This document shows positions 53,822 through 63,812 of a stretch of DNA of 64,000 nt, piece by piece. Each line of letters opens with the position of its first letter. Position 1 is the stretch's first letter. The stretch spans positions 1,054,001 through 1,118,000 of the forward strand of contig NZ_BMIB01000002.1 of assembly GCF_014641615.1 (NCBI RefSeq), in the 5' to 3' direction. A model generated the notes under the pieces. The model searched no databases. It saw nothing but the letters and a program-made list of their open reading frames with translations, and was not told where the DNA came from. The DNA comes from Filimonas zeae (GTDB taxonomy: Bacteria > Bacteroidota > Bacteroidia > Chitinophagales > Chitinophagaceae). Made by a program: the position numbers and the translations under genes.

Positions 53822-56647
53822 TTATTTTGCCGCTTCGGGTAACAATACCAAACGGATAAAATTCTTTTCTGTTAAATACTTTGCAGCTGCCTGTTGTAAT
53901 GACTGTACCGTCATTTTATCCAGCAGTTGCTGCTGTGCCAACACAGTAGTCAGCGGTTCCTGGTTCTGATACTGACTGCTCAGGTAACTCATCCAGAAAC
54001 CATTATTCTGTAACGAGCTGGTAATAGCAGTGCGTGCTTCCGCCTTGTACTTATCCAGGTTTACCTGCGCCGGCCCTGCTTCGCGCAGCTTCTTCAATTC
54101 ATCCTGTACAGAAGCAATAAGCTTATCAGCGTTGGCAGGCGCACAACCAAATGCCACACTAAATACATAACCTGCCTGCGGATATTTGTTCATGCTTACT
54201 TTGGCGCTGGGCGAGTACACGCCACCTTCTTCCTCACGCAAACGCTCCAGCAGGCGTATGCCCAGCACTTTTGACAATGCCAGCAACTCGCTGTTGGTAG
54301 TTTCATTCCATGTATAATCGCCGCTGAAAAACAGCTGCACAGTGGCTTTATCTTCCTGGCCTTTATATACATTCTTTTCAATTACCCCCTTCGGGATAGG
54401 AATGCCCAGATCTTTTGCTGCTGCCTGTTTGTATGTGGCAGGCAAACCGCCCAGATATTTTTCCAGCAGGGGTTTGATAGCAGCAGTATCTATATTGCCT
54501 ACAAACAGGTACGTAAAACCCGATGCATCAGCAAACAGTTCTTTATAAATAGCCAGCGCCCTTTCCAGATTTACCTGCGTTAGTTTTTCCGGCGTGGGGC
54601 CGGTACGTCGAATATTATAGTTGCCCATTACCGCTGCAATGGTATCACCAAACACACTGTTAGGATCGTTAGAGCGGTTGGCAAGTCCCGCCTGTGTACG
54701 CGCTATCAGGTTTTGAAACAACGCTTCGTCTTTCCGCGGCGCAGTACTGTACAGATATACCAGTTGCAATGCCGTTTCCAGATCTTCCGGAGTAGCCCGG
54801 CCGTTAATCCCCTGCCCCCTTTCAGAAATAAACGGACTTACCGTAAGCTGTTTACCTGCCAGTAATTTGCCCAGATCGGTATTACTGTATTCGCCCACAC
54901 CACTGAGTGAAACAATGCCTGCCGCCCCGGAAGCAGACTGATAATCAGCATCGCTGTACAGCGATGTACCACCCGCTGCAAAACCGGCAAAGCCTATTTC
55001 ATCTTTCTGAAAGGCGGTAGGCTTCAATGCCACTTTTACACCGTTACTTAACGTATATTCTGTTACCCCAACTTCCGGCAGCTGACGTACAGACACTATT
55101 TTACCTGTAACCGGTTCCGCTGCCAGCAACGGTTTGGTAACTGCAGCATCTTTATACGCCTCCAGTGACTCTTGTTGAACAGCCTGTAGCCAACCGGTAA
55201 CTGTTGCTTCCGCAGGCAAACTACCGCGCTCACTGTCCGGAGCTTTGAGTATGATATCCCTGTCGGTATCTTTTACCAGCCCCTGCATCAATGCGTTGAT
55301 ATCTGCTACAGTAATAACCGGCAGCAGTTCTTTCGTCATCTGATATTCTTTATCAATACCCGGCGCAGCTATATCGTGCAGAAAGTACTGCATGTATTCT
55401 TTTACATACTGTTCAGAATTGGTTTTACTCTTTTCCCGCCAGGCTGCGGCCATCCCCCCCAGATAATCCTGCTTAGCACGCTGCAGTTCTGTTTCGGTAA
55501 AGCCAAAACGCTTAGCCCTTTCTATTTCGCGCCAGGCTGCGCTTATGCCTTTTTGCAAACCACCTTTGTCTACACTTACGTTTACCGCAAACAGTTGCAA
55601 CTGGTTTAAAAAATCCTGCACACCAGCGCCACCGCTTAAGAAAGGCGGACTGGCCTGTTTACCCACTTCGTTAAAACGATGCCCCAGCATCTGATTCAGC
55701 AGTTGCTGCATTACCGCATTACGGTAATCACCTTCACTACGCAGCTGCACGCCTGGTAACTTGATGGATATTTCAGCCGTAGTAGCCGTCATTTCCGCAT
55801 CGGTAATAGCCAGAAACTGATTTTTACCGGTTAAGGGTATGGTATAGTTTACCCGTGGCTTTTCGGGTTTGGGATTAGCCAGATTACCGAAAAGCTTTTT
55901 CACTTCTGCTTCTATCTGCTTTACATCCACATCGCCCACCACAATCAGCGCCTGCAGGTTGGGCCGGTACCAATCGTGATAAAACTGACGGAAGGTTTCG
56001 GGTTTACCGTATTTCAGCACGCTGTCTTTACCAATCGGCATCCGCTCAGCATAACGGGAGTGATTCATCATCACCGGCAAAAACTGATCGCGCATACGGT
56101 TTTGAGCGCCTTTATTTAAACGCGCTTCCTCCAGTATCACCCCTCGCTCCTTTTCAATTTCTGTAGCATCCAGCGTAGCTTCCTGCGCCCAGTCGCACAT
56201 AATCTGCAAACCGTTCTGCAATAATGTCTTGTTATCGGAAGGTAACGGCAGCTGGTATACCGTTTCATCAAACGAGGTATGCGCATTGAGGTCGGCACCA
56301 AAACGTACGCCCGACTTCTGCAGGTAATCTACCAGTGCATTCTTGGGAAAATGCGTGGTACCGTTAAAGCTCATATGCTCAATAAAATGTGCCATGCCGC
56401 GCTGTTCCTCTGTTTCCAGGATAGAACCTGCCTTACATACCAGATACAGCACCACCCGCTTTTCAGGAGTCGTATTGTGCCGGATAAAATACCGGAAACC
56501 ATTAGCAAGCCTGCCGGTACGCACAGCCGTATCTAACGGTAAAGGAGCGCCGGTTTTGCCCGCTTGCGCCTGTGCATCCAACCATAACAGCAGGCTGCCG
56601 GCAGTTACCGGCAGCATTGCTTTTCTTAACCAATTCTTTGCATTCAT
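53822..56647 (-). CDS. M16-family zinc metallopeptidase (pitrilysin-like), two-domain
   Basis: 941 residues. Signal peptide (MNAKNWLRKAMLPVTAGSLLLWLDAQAQA). The N-terminal half carries the inverted zinc motif HFIEH at 87-91 and, about 76 residues on, KERGVILEE with E167 as likely third ligand. A second, non-catalytic M16 half follows (about 530-930, with VGVTEYTLSNGVKVALKPTAFQKDEIGFAGFAAGG). Cleaves peptides, probably in the periplasm. Last gene of the susC-susD-TlpA-M16 unit, 20 bp after the thioredoxin gene, which points to peptide utilisation or processing. Confidence 0.93.
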   Translation of the reverse strand: MNAKNWLRKAMLPVTAGSLLLWLDAQAQAGKTGAPLPLDTAVRTGRLANGFRYFIRHNTTPEKRVVLYLVCKAGSILETEEQRGMAHFIEHMSFNGTTHFPKNALVDYLQKSGVRFGADLNAHTSFDETVYQLPLPSDNKTLLQNGLQIMCDWAQEATLDATEIEKERGVILEEARLNKGAQNRMRDQFLPVMMNHSRYAERMPIGKDSVLKYGKPETFRQFYHDWYRPNLQALIVVGDVDVKQIEAEVKKLFGNLANPKPEKPRVNYTIPLTGKNQFLAITDAEMTATTAEISIKLPGVQLRSEGDYRNAVMQQLLNQMLGHRFNEVGKQASPPFLSGGAGVQDFLNQLQLFAVNVSVDKGGLQKGISAAWREIERAKRFGFTETELQRAKQDYLGGMAAAWREKSKTNSEQYVKEYMQYFLHDIAAPGIDKEYQMTKELLPVITVADINALMQGLVKDTDRDIILKAPDSERGSLPAEATVTGWLQAVQQESLEAYKDAAVTKPLLAAEPVTGKIVSVRQLPEVGVTEYTLSNGVKVALKPTAFQKDEIGFAGFAAGGTSLYSDADYQSASGAAGIVSLSGVGEYSNTDLGKLLAGKQLTVSPFISERGQGINGRATPEDLETALQLVYLYSTAPRKDEALFQNLIARTQAGLANRSNDPNSVFGDTIAAVMGNYNIRRTGPTPEKLTQVNLERALAIYKELFADASGFTYLFVGNIDTAAIKPLLEKYLGGLPATYKQAAAKDLGIPIPKGVIEKNVYKGQEDKATVQLFFSGDYTWNETTNSELLALSKVLGIRLLERLREEEGGVYSPSAKVSMNKYPQAGYVFSVAFGCAPANADKLIASVQDELKKLREAGPAQVNLDKYKAEARTAITSSLQNNGFWMSYLSSQYQNQEPLTTVLAQQQLLDKMTVQSLQQAAAKYLTEKNFIRLVLLPEAAK

Positions 56648-56667
56648 TCGTTCGTATTTATACCCGC

Positions 56668-58749
56668 TTACTTTGCGGCAACTTTGTTTTCCTGTTCCTG
56701 CTTCAGCAGTTCAATTACATACGCCAGCTCTTCTGCCAGGGCAACATGGTTTTCACCACCACTACCGGAAGACCACCAGCGGATAACGCCATTAGCATCA
56801 ATAATTACCTTTTGAGGTATACCACTAAAGCGAAGTACTTTCTGATAATCTTCAAACACCTGATAACGCATGTCGCCGCTGTCCAGCTTATTATCGTACA
56901 GCACTGTAAAATCATACTTCTTTGCAGCGATAAAAGAATTGATCATGGCTTTATAACGGGGGTCCCGTTCCAGGGTGGAAATGAAATAGAAGGCCACTTC
57001 CTTATCTTCCTTAAAACGCTCTACTGCCATTTGCATACCGGGCATAGCCGCTTTACAAGGGTGGCACCAGGTAGCCCAGAAATCCAGCACTACTATCTTC
57101 CCTTTTTCACCAGCCAGCGATACGGAATTCCCCTGTGTATCTTTCAGCTCAAAAGCAGGTGCGGGTTTAGAGATAAGTGCATTGCGAATAGCAGCATGCT
57201 CGCGCTCCAACCCTTCTTTAGACTTCATAGAAACCACATAAGCCGGGAAAGCTTTTTCATCGCCCTTGTTTTTCAGATAATCCTCTTTCAGCACCTTTAC
57301 CATATCTGCTGTAAAAGCACTGGCATATACCGCCCCTTTCACATACGCCAAAGCTTCTTTGTTCTTCTTTTCGCGCAGCAGCAGCTTTACATACACATCG
57401 TTAAAAACAGGGTTCATGTAATGAATACCCTCAAATACCTTTTTTGCAAATTCCATAGCAGCAGCATATTCCCCATGCTCATACAACAATTTGGTGTGGT
57501 GTACAAACATTTCAGACTCGTTGCGCATAAATACACCCGGCCATTCAGAAGCCGCAAAAATGCCACGCTCAGATACTGCCGCATCAGGGCTGTACAGCCT
57601 GCGCATCGTTTCCGGCATATATACTTTGGCTATGCTGTAAGCATCCGCCTCGCTGATAGGCGGCTCTGCATTGTGAAAAGGGTTTACTACATAGTGCGCA
57701 TACATATAAGCCAGCAGTTTCAGTGGCACTCTTGTACTCATCTTTTTAATAGCCTCCCAGTCATTCTTCTTAAACAACTCATTTCCCTCTCCCGTAAAAG
57801 AATTGAAGAAAAAGGAAATCTCGCCCCACACAGGGTTCATCAGGTCTTCATAGGTAACCTTATCACGCGGCAGGTTTTTCTGAAACTGTTCCCACGCGGT
57901 TTTATGCGCTTCCGGTTCGCGGATGAGGTAACTTTTAAACAATTGTTTATCCCAGTATGCCAGGCCGTTGGGATAACGCGCCAGTATCACCTGCATCATA
58001 GAATCGGCCGAAGATTGATTCTGGATAACACGGCTGTACACCTTTTGTATCTGAATCAGATCTTTCTCGGTAACACCGGGGTATGCAGCTATTTCTTCTG
58101 CACCCTGGCGCAGTACGGAATCACATTTTTCTTTAGAGAAATACTCCTTCAGGTTTAAAGCTATTTCATAAAAACGGCGCTTTCTTACCTCTACATTACC
58201 CCACTCTTTAGCAATGTACAGTTGTACAGCTACTTTGGGTTCAATGATAGATTCCGGACGCCCCAGCTCAATCATGTGCCCGTTAACATCGCGGCGGCGC
58301 ATGAGCGCATATTCAGTATAAGCACCGGGTGTCATTTTCCGGTTTTTATCATGTATCAGCACTACATAAGGCCAGCGGTTACCATTATCAATGGTATCAC
58401 CCACATAAAAACGACAACAGATCAACCCTGCTCCTTCCGGCACGATCTTTTGCCCCAGCCAGCCCGTATCAGTTTTTTGTAACGGAAAATCGTAGCCCTG
58501 CCAGGTAAAATCTTTATAGATATACACAAAACCTTTTACCGGTGTATTAGCAGGCACACGCGGACGATACACTACACGAAAAGTATCGCCGTAAGTAATA
58601 ACCCCACCGGGGCTCCAGCCAAATACGGGCGGCGGCGCCGGTTGCTGTGGTGCAGCAGCAGGCTGCTGTGCCCTACCGTTCAGGCATGCCAGTGTTAGCA
58701 TACCACCCGCCAGCAGGCGGATGGTACGTACAGAAGAAATCATTTTCAC
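56668..58749 (-). CDS. TlpA-like thioredoxin-domain protein with large helical N-terminal region
   Basis: 693 residues. Signal peptide (…LLAGGMLTLACLNGRAQ). An N-terminal beta module (about 37-140, PVFGWSPGGVITYGDTFRVVYRP) and a long TPR-like helical region lead to a C-terminal thioredoxin fold at about 525-690 with FWATWCHPCK; the redox cysteines are C562 and C565, and cis-Pro lies in SGIPQKVIID. Acts in periplasmic disulfide chemistry. It stands between susD and the M16 peptidase, an order seen repeatedly in Chitinophagaceae SusCD loci of unknown substrate. Confidence 0.88.
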   Translation of the reverse strand: MKMISSVRTIRLLAGGMLTLACLNGRAQQPAAAPQQPAPPPVFGWSPGGVITYGDTFRVVYRPRVPANTPVKGFVYIYKDFTWQGYDFPLQKTDTGWLGQKIVPEGAGLICCRFYVGDTIDNGNRWPYVVLIHDKNRKMTPGAYTEYALMRRRDVNGHMIELGRPESIIEPKVAVQLYIAKEWGNVEVRKRRFYEIALNLKEYFSKEKCDSVLRQGAEEIAAYPGVTEKDLIQIQKVYSRVIQNQSSADSMMQVILARYPNGLAYWDKQLFKSYLIREPEAHKTAWEQFQKNLPRDKVTYEDLMNPVWGEISFFFNSFTGEGNELFKKNDWEAIKKMSTRVPLKLLAYMYAHYVVNPFHNAEPPISEADAYSIAKVYMPETMRRLYSPDAAVSERGIFAASEWPGVFMRNESEMFVHHTKLLYEHGEYAAAMEFAKKVFEGIHYMNPVFNDVYVKLLLREKKNKEALAYVKGAVYASAFTADMVKVLKEDYLKNKGDEKAFPAYVVSMKSKEGLEREHAAIRNALISKPAPAFELKDTQGNSVSLAGEKGKIVVLDFWATWCHPCKAAMPGMQMAVERFKEDKEVAFYFISTLERDPRYKAMINSFIAAKKYDFTVLYDNKLDSGDMRYQVFEDYQKVLRFSGIPQKVIIDANGVIRWWSSGSGGENHVALAEELAYVIELLKQEQENKVAAK

Positions 58750-58786
58750 AATCTGTTATTTAAATATGGATAATACTGTTTGTGAG

Positions 58787-60178
58787 TTAGGGATTGGGGG
58801 TAAGATTGGGGTTTAACTGTGTTTCATTGTAAGGTATCGGAAAAAGCGCGGCTGCACTTCTCCAGGTAGTTTTTTCAGCACCCAGAACAGCATCAATGGT
58901 GCCTGTACGTTTCAGATCAAAGAAACGGTGCCCCCACTCGCCAAACAACTCTACCCTGCGTTCCTGCATAATGGCTTTCATGATATCATCATCAGAAGCG
59001 GCAGTGGTATTCCCCAGCCCGGCACGGTTACGGATTCTATTCACATCCTCTGCTGCACCGGCAATGCCCTGCTTTAACCTGGCTTCGGCCCTGATCAGGT
59101 ACATTTCTCCCAGGCGCAGTGGCGTGTGTGCCTCTTTAGGGTTAGACACTGTGACAGCACTGTTATTAACCAGCTTAAATTTATAAGGATACGTATACAA
59201 ACCTGTTGAAGTGGTTGCTATCCATTGTGTACGACGCTTATCGCCTGTTTCAAAAGCGTTTAACAGATGAGGAGCCACTATAGAAGTAGGCACATTACCA
59301 CCATATTGAGGTATAATATTATTAGCTACAACCGTTTCCCAGCCCGGGGCGGTAGAAGGCACCTGCCAGATTGCTTCACGATTGTTTACTAAAAATGCAC
59401 TATCCAGATTGGTCACCAGGCCGTAGTTACCACCAATTACTTCTGTAGCCGCTGCCTCTGCAAGTGTCCACTGTTTACGGTATAGATACACCCTTGCAAG
59501 CAACGCTTTTACTGCATAGCGATTTACCCGTACTTTGGTTAAAGTCAGCGGATCATGCTGCAGGCGCTGATAAGCATCTTCCAGATCAGCCACTATCTGA
59601 CGGTATACTGCGCCGGTATCAGCCCTGGGCAATTTTGAGGTAACCTTGTAATCCGACACAATACACAGTGGTACTCCACTATACACATTAATCAGTGCAA
59701 AGTGAAAATAAGCGCGTAAAAACTCCGCTTCGCCTATCAACCTGTTTTTCATCGCTGCACTGATGCCTGAACTGGCAGCCACCCCCTCCATAACTGCGTT
59801 AGACTGGTAGATGAACTTATAAGCATTGGCCCACAACCCGGAACCGTTAAAGGTATTGGTAATGCTAATATTGTTGTTTACAAACTCCTTGGCAAAACCG
59901 GCACCGGTAGCATCAAACTCATCGGCAGCCATACCTGTCCACATACCCATACCATCGTTTCCGATACTTAACGCCGGACTGGAAGTACCAATCATACTGA
60001 TATATATGCCTGTAATAGCCGCGGTGGCATTTGCACTGTCAGCAAAAATCTGCGAAGGTGCCAGCGTGGTGGGGTTTGGTGGTATTTCAATAAATTTTTT
60101 ACAGGAACTAGTTATAAGCGCTGCTGCAACAGTAACCGCAGCAACAGCACTTCGGATATTTATATATAAATAGGGCAT
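58787..60178 (-). CDS. SusD/RagB-family outer-membrane lipoprotein
   Basis: 463 residues. Lipobox ITSSC puts the lipidated cysteine near residue 26 (SSCKKFIEIPPNP). SusD features: SQIFADSANATAAITGIY, LIGEAEFLRAYFHFALINVYSGVPL, RVNRYAVKALLARVYLY, LRLGEMYLIRAEARL, DVNRIRNRAGL, IMQERRVELFGEWGHRFFDLKR and PIPYNETQLNPNL. Partner of the SusC 3 bp upstream. With an M16 peptidase in the operon the ligand is more likely a peptide than a glycan. Confidence 0.95.
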   Translation of the reverse strand: MPYLYINIRSAVAAVTVAAALITSSCKKFIEIPPNPTTLAPSQIFADSANATAAITGIYISMIGTSSPALSIGNDGMGMWTGMAADEFDATGAGFAKEFVNNNISITNTFNGSGLWANAYKFIYQSNAVMEGVAASSGISAAMKNRLIGEAEFLRAYFHFALINVYSGVPLCIVSDYKVTSKLPRADTGAVYRQIVADLEDAYQRLQHDPLTLTKVRVNRYAVKALLARVYLYRKQWTLAEAAATEVIGGNYGLVTNLDSAFLVNNREAIWQVPSTAPGWETVVANNIIPQYGGNVPTSIVAPHLLNAFETGDKRRTQWIATTSTGLYTYPYKFKLVNNSAVTVSNPKEAHTPLRLGEMYLIRAEARLKQGIAGAAEDVNRIRNRAGLGNTTAASDDDIMKAIMQERRVELFGEWGHRFFDLKRTGTIDAVLGAEKTTWRSAAALFPIPYNETQLNPNLTPNP

Positions 60179-60181
60179 AAC

Positions 60182-63100
60182 TTAAAAATTAAATTGTAAG
60201 CTGGTATTGAATGTTTTTGAAGGAGGCAGCGTGTAATAGCTCTGCGTTTCCGGATCAATGCCTTTATAGCCGGTAATAGTAAACAGGTTTGCAGCGCTTA
60301 CAGCAAGGCGGCAACTGATAACTTTTATTTTCCTTAGCCATGCCCCATCCAGCGTGTAATTAACACCCAGGGTTTTGAAACGGATATAAGAGGCATCACC
60401 ATACACAAAATCAGACATCCGCAGGTACCCCATAGCAGAAGCTGCTGAAGAATACGTTTGTGTTAACCGCTGGTAAGTAGTTTTATCGCCCGTTTTTGTC
60501 CAGCTATCCAAAAACTCAACCGGCATATTAGTCATATAACCGGGTGTGCCATTCATCGTTTTCAGAAAGGTAGGTCCCCATTGCTTCCTGAACTCCACGA
60601 ACATTTCCACCTGCAGCTTTTTATAGGTAAATGTGTTACGGAAACCACCGTAGTACTTCGGATTTACATCACCCAGAATAAACTTATTATCAGCCGAAGG
60701 AGAAGGAAAATACGCCTTACCACCAGATGCAGTTTTAAACTGATATACTCCCGTTGTATCATTAACCCCCGCATAGCTATAGCCCTTTACAGTGCCGGTA
60801 CTCATGCCCAGTGTAAATATGTTGCCGTAGGTAGAACTGGCCAGTCCCGGAAAATCCACCAGTTTATTTTTAGGCAAAGAAATATTTGCGGCTGTTTTCC
60901 ACGTAAAGTTTTTGCTTTTAACAGGGGTACCAGTTGCTGAAAATTCCCAGCCCTTATTTTCTACCACTGCCTGAAAGTTCTGGGTTACATTAGTAAAGCC
61001 TGTTTGCGTGGGCAACTGATACTGAATTAACTGATTGTAACTGAGATTACGATACCAGGTAACATTCAGCAATAACTTGTCGTTAAACAATCCCAGATCC
61101 ATACCCAGATCCAGTTTTTTATTGGAACTCCAGCTATAATCCCAGTTTTCAGGGTTAAGCGGTGTATATCCCTGGCTGCCATTATACAGGTAAAGTGTAC
61201 CCGCTGTTTTCCAGTTGGAATAATATAAATAGTTACCCACGCCATCGTCACCTGTAATACCATAGCTGCCGCGCAGCTTACCAAAGCTTAGTACAGGCAG
61301 GGCCTTCTTTACAACAGCTTCTTCACTGAATATCCAGCCACCACCTACCGAGCCAAAACGGGCCCAGCGCCTATTAATATTGAAGCGGGAGCTACCATCT
61401 ATTCTACCACTGAAATTGAGGATGTATTTATTATTATGTACATAGTTGATACGACCAAACACCGCATTGTATTTATACGGCGAAAAGTCTTCCTGTACCT
61501 GAATGGTACCGGCTGCCGTAATAGAATTGAGCAGAAGATCATTTACGTATCCCATACCAAAGAGAGAGGTGCCCGAACTCATCATTTTCTGGAAAGTCAT
61601 ACCTGCCAGTACATCCAGCTTGCCACGGCCAATCTTTTTATTATAATTGAGTTGAGGCTCAATATTCCATACATAGTTTCTGGTATCTCGTTTTTGAGCA
61701 GAGCCGGTACGGGTAAAGGGAAGATAGGGATTCTGAGATAATATGGGGAACGTCCAATATTCATTACCCGTAAACAGGTTATACCCCATATTAGTTTTAA
61801 AAGTAAGGCCGGGTAGCAAACGATAACTCAAAGCCAGGTTCATGGTCATATAATGCGACCCTACATTGCTGGTTTGCAGCAGATAAGAATAAGGATTAAT
61901 AAAACCGGGTATAATATTACTGAAAGGCGTTCCGTTATAATCCCATGCCAGTGAGCCATCTGCACGCTTCAGATCGGGAAAGTTAGGGGCCAGCTCCAAT
62001 GCCTGACTAATGCTGGGTGAGCCCGGCAGATTGTTGAGACCGTAAGAGTACCCTGCACTGAAATCAGCCGAAAACCGGCGATCGTTAGAGCTGTGATGCA
62101 GATTGGAATTAATGGAAAAACGGGTAGCCGCATAATTGCCCGGATACAGATTGGTTTGTTTATCGTAACCGGCGCTTAAAGAAAAAGTATTGGAATTGGA
62201 CCCACCAGAAAAATACATATTGGCGCTCAAAGTGCTGGCAGTGCCGCCAAACAACTCATCCATCTGATTAGTGTATTTAGCATTATCAAACAGAAGTAAA
62301 TCGGGCGCATACCCGTTACTACCTGCTACAAGGTTCGGCTGCATATTGTCATTTGCCAACGCCTGCTTACGCATTTGCAAAAACTGCTCTGTATTCATCA
62401 GCTTCATGGTTCGGCCCGCACGGTTAAAGCCGGTACTTACACTGCCACTTAAACTGGCTTTGCCTGCAGCAGCTTTACGGGTAGTAATGAGTATTACCCC
62501 ATTCGCTCCCCTTGCACCGTAAATAGCAGTAGCATCTGCATCTTTTAATACTTCTATGCTTTCGATATCTGCCGGATTAATATTCGCAAACGGGCTTAAG
62601 CCACCGCCATAATTACCGCTGGTATTATAAAGTATATTGTTTGTAGTCGTAAAAGAATTGTTCTGTGGTGCAAACGGAATTCCATCTATTATAAACAGCG
62701 GATTATCAGGTGTCATCATACTCACCGATTTAGGCTGCGCCCCCAATGTATTCTGTCCTCTTATCTGCATTTTAATCATACCACCTGCCACACCATTCTG
62801 TGTGGTAACCAGTAAACCCGGCACGCGGCCTTCCAGGGCTGACAAAGGGTTAAAGATGGGCTGTGACTGGATTTCCTCACGCCCTACTTTGGCAATAGAG
62901 CCAACGTTAAAACGCTTACTGGTGGTACCATAGGCTTGTACAATTGTTTCGTCCAGCGGATTAAAACTAGCTTTCAGGATAACAAAAAATGGACGTCCCT
63001 GCTTATTAGGCAATGCCAGCACCTGCGATTCAAAGCCGGTAAAAGACACAACCAGCAACACATCCGGATTTGTATCTTTTATTGTAAAAATGCCCTCATC

Positions 63101-63643
63101 ATTCGTCTGAACGGCCTTTTTAGTGCCTTTGATGGTAACCGTGGCTCCCACTAAAGGATTACCCAGCGAATCAAGCACCTTACCTCTGATATCCGGCACA
63201 GGAGGTGGTGTATAAGCTGTAGCCAGCTCAGCCACTTTTTCTTTCCGGCTGATTAATATGTTTTTACCCTGTATGGTAAAATCCATAGCCGCATCTTTAA
63301 AACAGGCACGCAGCAGTTCGGTAATGCTGGCATCTTTTACAGATACACTCACTTCCTTTACACCGCCCAGGCTGGCATAATCAAAAAACACCACATACCC
63401 GGTTTGCTTTTCTATGGCAGCAAACACCTGCTCTACCGATACGTTTTTTCCGGTAAAACTTACCTTTTGGGTAAGGCCGTTTGCATATACATGCATACAG
63501 GCAATGGTTAATAAAACAGCAGTAAGCTTCATAACTAAAAGCAGTTTGTGCCACAGCACACGGGACGGAGAAGCCGCCCGTAAGCCGGACGTTGATTCCG
63601 GAGCATTGCTGCAAAGCGCTGCCCCGTACAAGTAATTTTGCAT
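60182..63643 (-). CDS. SusC/RagA-family TonB-dependent transporter with STN domain
   Basis: 1153 residues from the ATG at 63643; a second ATG at 63532 starts the classical signal peptide (MKLTAVLLTIACMHVYANG). STN domain at about 65-128 (KNVSVEQVFAAIEKQTGYVVFFDYA...), carboxypeptidase-regulatory-like domain at about 150-225 (IRGKVLDSLGNPLVGATVTIKGT), plug from about 235 (QAYGTTSKRFNVGSIAKV...GMIKMQIRGQNTL...NPLFIIDGIPFAP...GGLSPFANINPADIESIEVLKDADATAIYGARG), then the barrel. Signals through the partial FecR upstream and imports the ligand held by SusD. Paralogous to the SusC at 5252-8623 in architecture. Confidence 0.95.
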   Translation of the reverse strand: MQNYLYGAALCSNAPESTSGLRAASPSRVLWHKLLLVMKLTAVLLTIACMHVYANGLTQKVSFTGKNVSVEQVFAAIEKQTGYVVFFDYASLGGVKEVSVSVKDASITELLRACFKDAAMDFTIQGKNILISRKEKVAELATAYTPPPVPDIRGKVLDSLGNPLVGATVTIKGTKKAVQTNDEGIFTIKDTNPDVLLVVSFTGFESQVLALPNKQGRPFFVILKASFNPLDETIVQAYGTTSKRFNVGSIAKVGREEIQSQPIFNPLSALEGRVPGLLVTTQNGVAGGMIKMQIRGQNTLGAQPKSVSMMTPDNPLFIIDGIPFAPQNNSFTTTNNILYNTSGNYGGGLSPFANINPADIESIEVLKDADATAIYGARGANGVILITTRKAAAGKASLSGSVSTGFNRAGRTMKLMNTEQFLQMRKQALANDNMQPNLVAGSNGYAPDLLLFDNAKYTNQMDELFGGTASTLSANMYFSGGSNSNTFSLSAGYDKQTNLYPGNYAATRFSINSNLHHSSNDRRFSADFSAGYSYGLNNLPGSPSISQALELAPNFPDLKRADGSLAWDYNGTPFSNIIPGFINPYSYLLQTSNVGSHYMTMNLALSYRLLPGLTFKTNMGYNLFTGNEYWTFPILSQNPYLPFTRTGSAQKRDTRNYVWNIEPQLNYNKKIGRGKLDVLAGMTFQKMMSSGTSLFGMGYVNDLLLNSITAAGTIQVQEDFSPYKYNAVFGRINYVHNNKYILNFSGRIDGSSRFNINRRWARFGSVGGGWIFSEEAVVKKALPVLSFGKLRGSYGITGDDGVGNYLYYSNWKTAGTLYLYNGSQGYTPLNPENWDYSWSSNKKLDLGMDLGLFNDKLLLNVTWYRNLSYNQLIQYQLPTQTGFTNVTQNFQAVVENKGWEFSATGTPVKSKNFTWKTAANISLPKNKLVDFPGLASSTYGNIFTLGMSTGTVKGYSYAGVNDTTGVYQFKTASGGKAYFPSPSADNKFILGDVNPKYYGGFRNTFTYKKLQVEMFVEFRKQWGPTFLKTMNGTPGYMTNMPVEFLDSWTKTGDKTTYQRLTQTYSSAASAMGYLRMSDFVYGDASYIRFKTLGVNYTLDGAWLRKIKVISCRLAVSAANLFTITGYKGIDPETQSYYTLPPSKTFNTSLQFNF

Positions 63644-63720
63644 ACTTTCGTACTAGTTTTGGAGGTCAATAATGGATTACTGATGACAGTTAGTAACATA
63701 AGCAGACAGCCATAACATGT

Positions 63721-63756
63721 ACCGGTTTCCGATGGCCGTCGGATGCCGGTTTTTTA
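63721..63756 (-). promoter_or_regulatory. Hairpin between fecR and susC, same plan as at 5163-5197
   Basis: ACCGG...TCCGA pairs with TCGGA...CCGGT over 63721-63750, with a T6 run on the plus strand, i.e. an A-tract on the upstream side in the direction of the operon. The first locus has the same order (A-tract, ACCGG stem, CCGGT, then TACAT-like sequence). Confidence 0.5.
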
Positions 63757-63812
63757 TTGCTGTGCATTAGCTGAGGCTTTACGTAATCATATTTTTGTAT
63801 ACTTGAGGGTTA

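Noticed and set aside
56572..58158. Open frame of 528 codons on the plus strand
   Set aside because: It lies wholly antisense to the TlpA-like and M16 genes, whose thioredoxin and zinc motifs are unmistakable. The frame has His/Phe/Ile-rich, low-complexity composition typical of a shadow.
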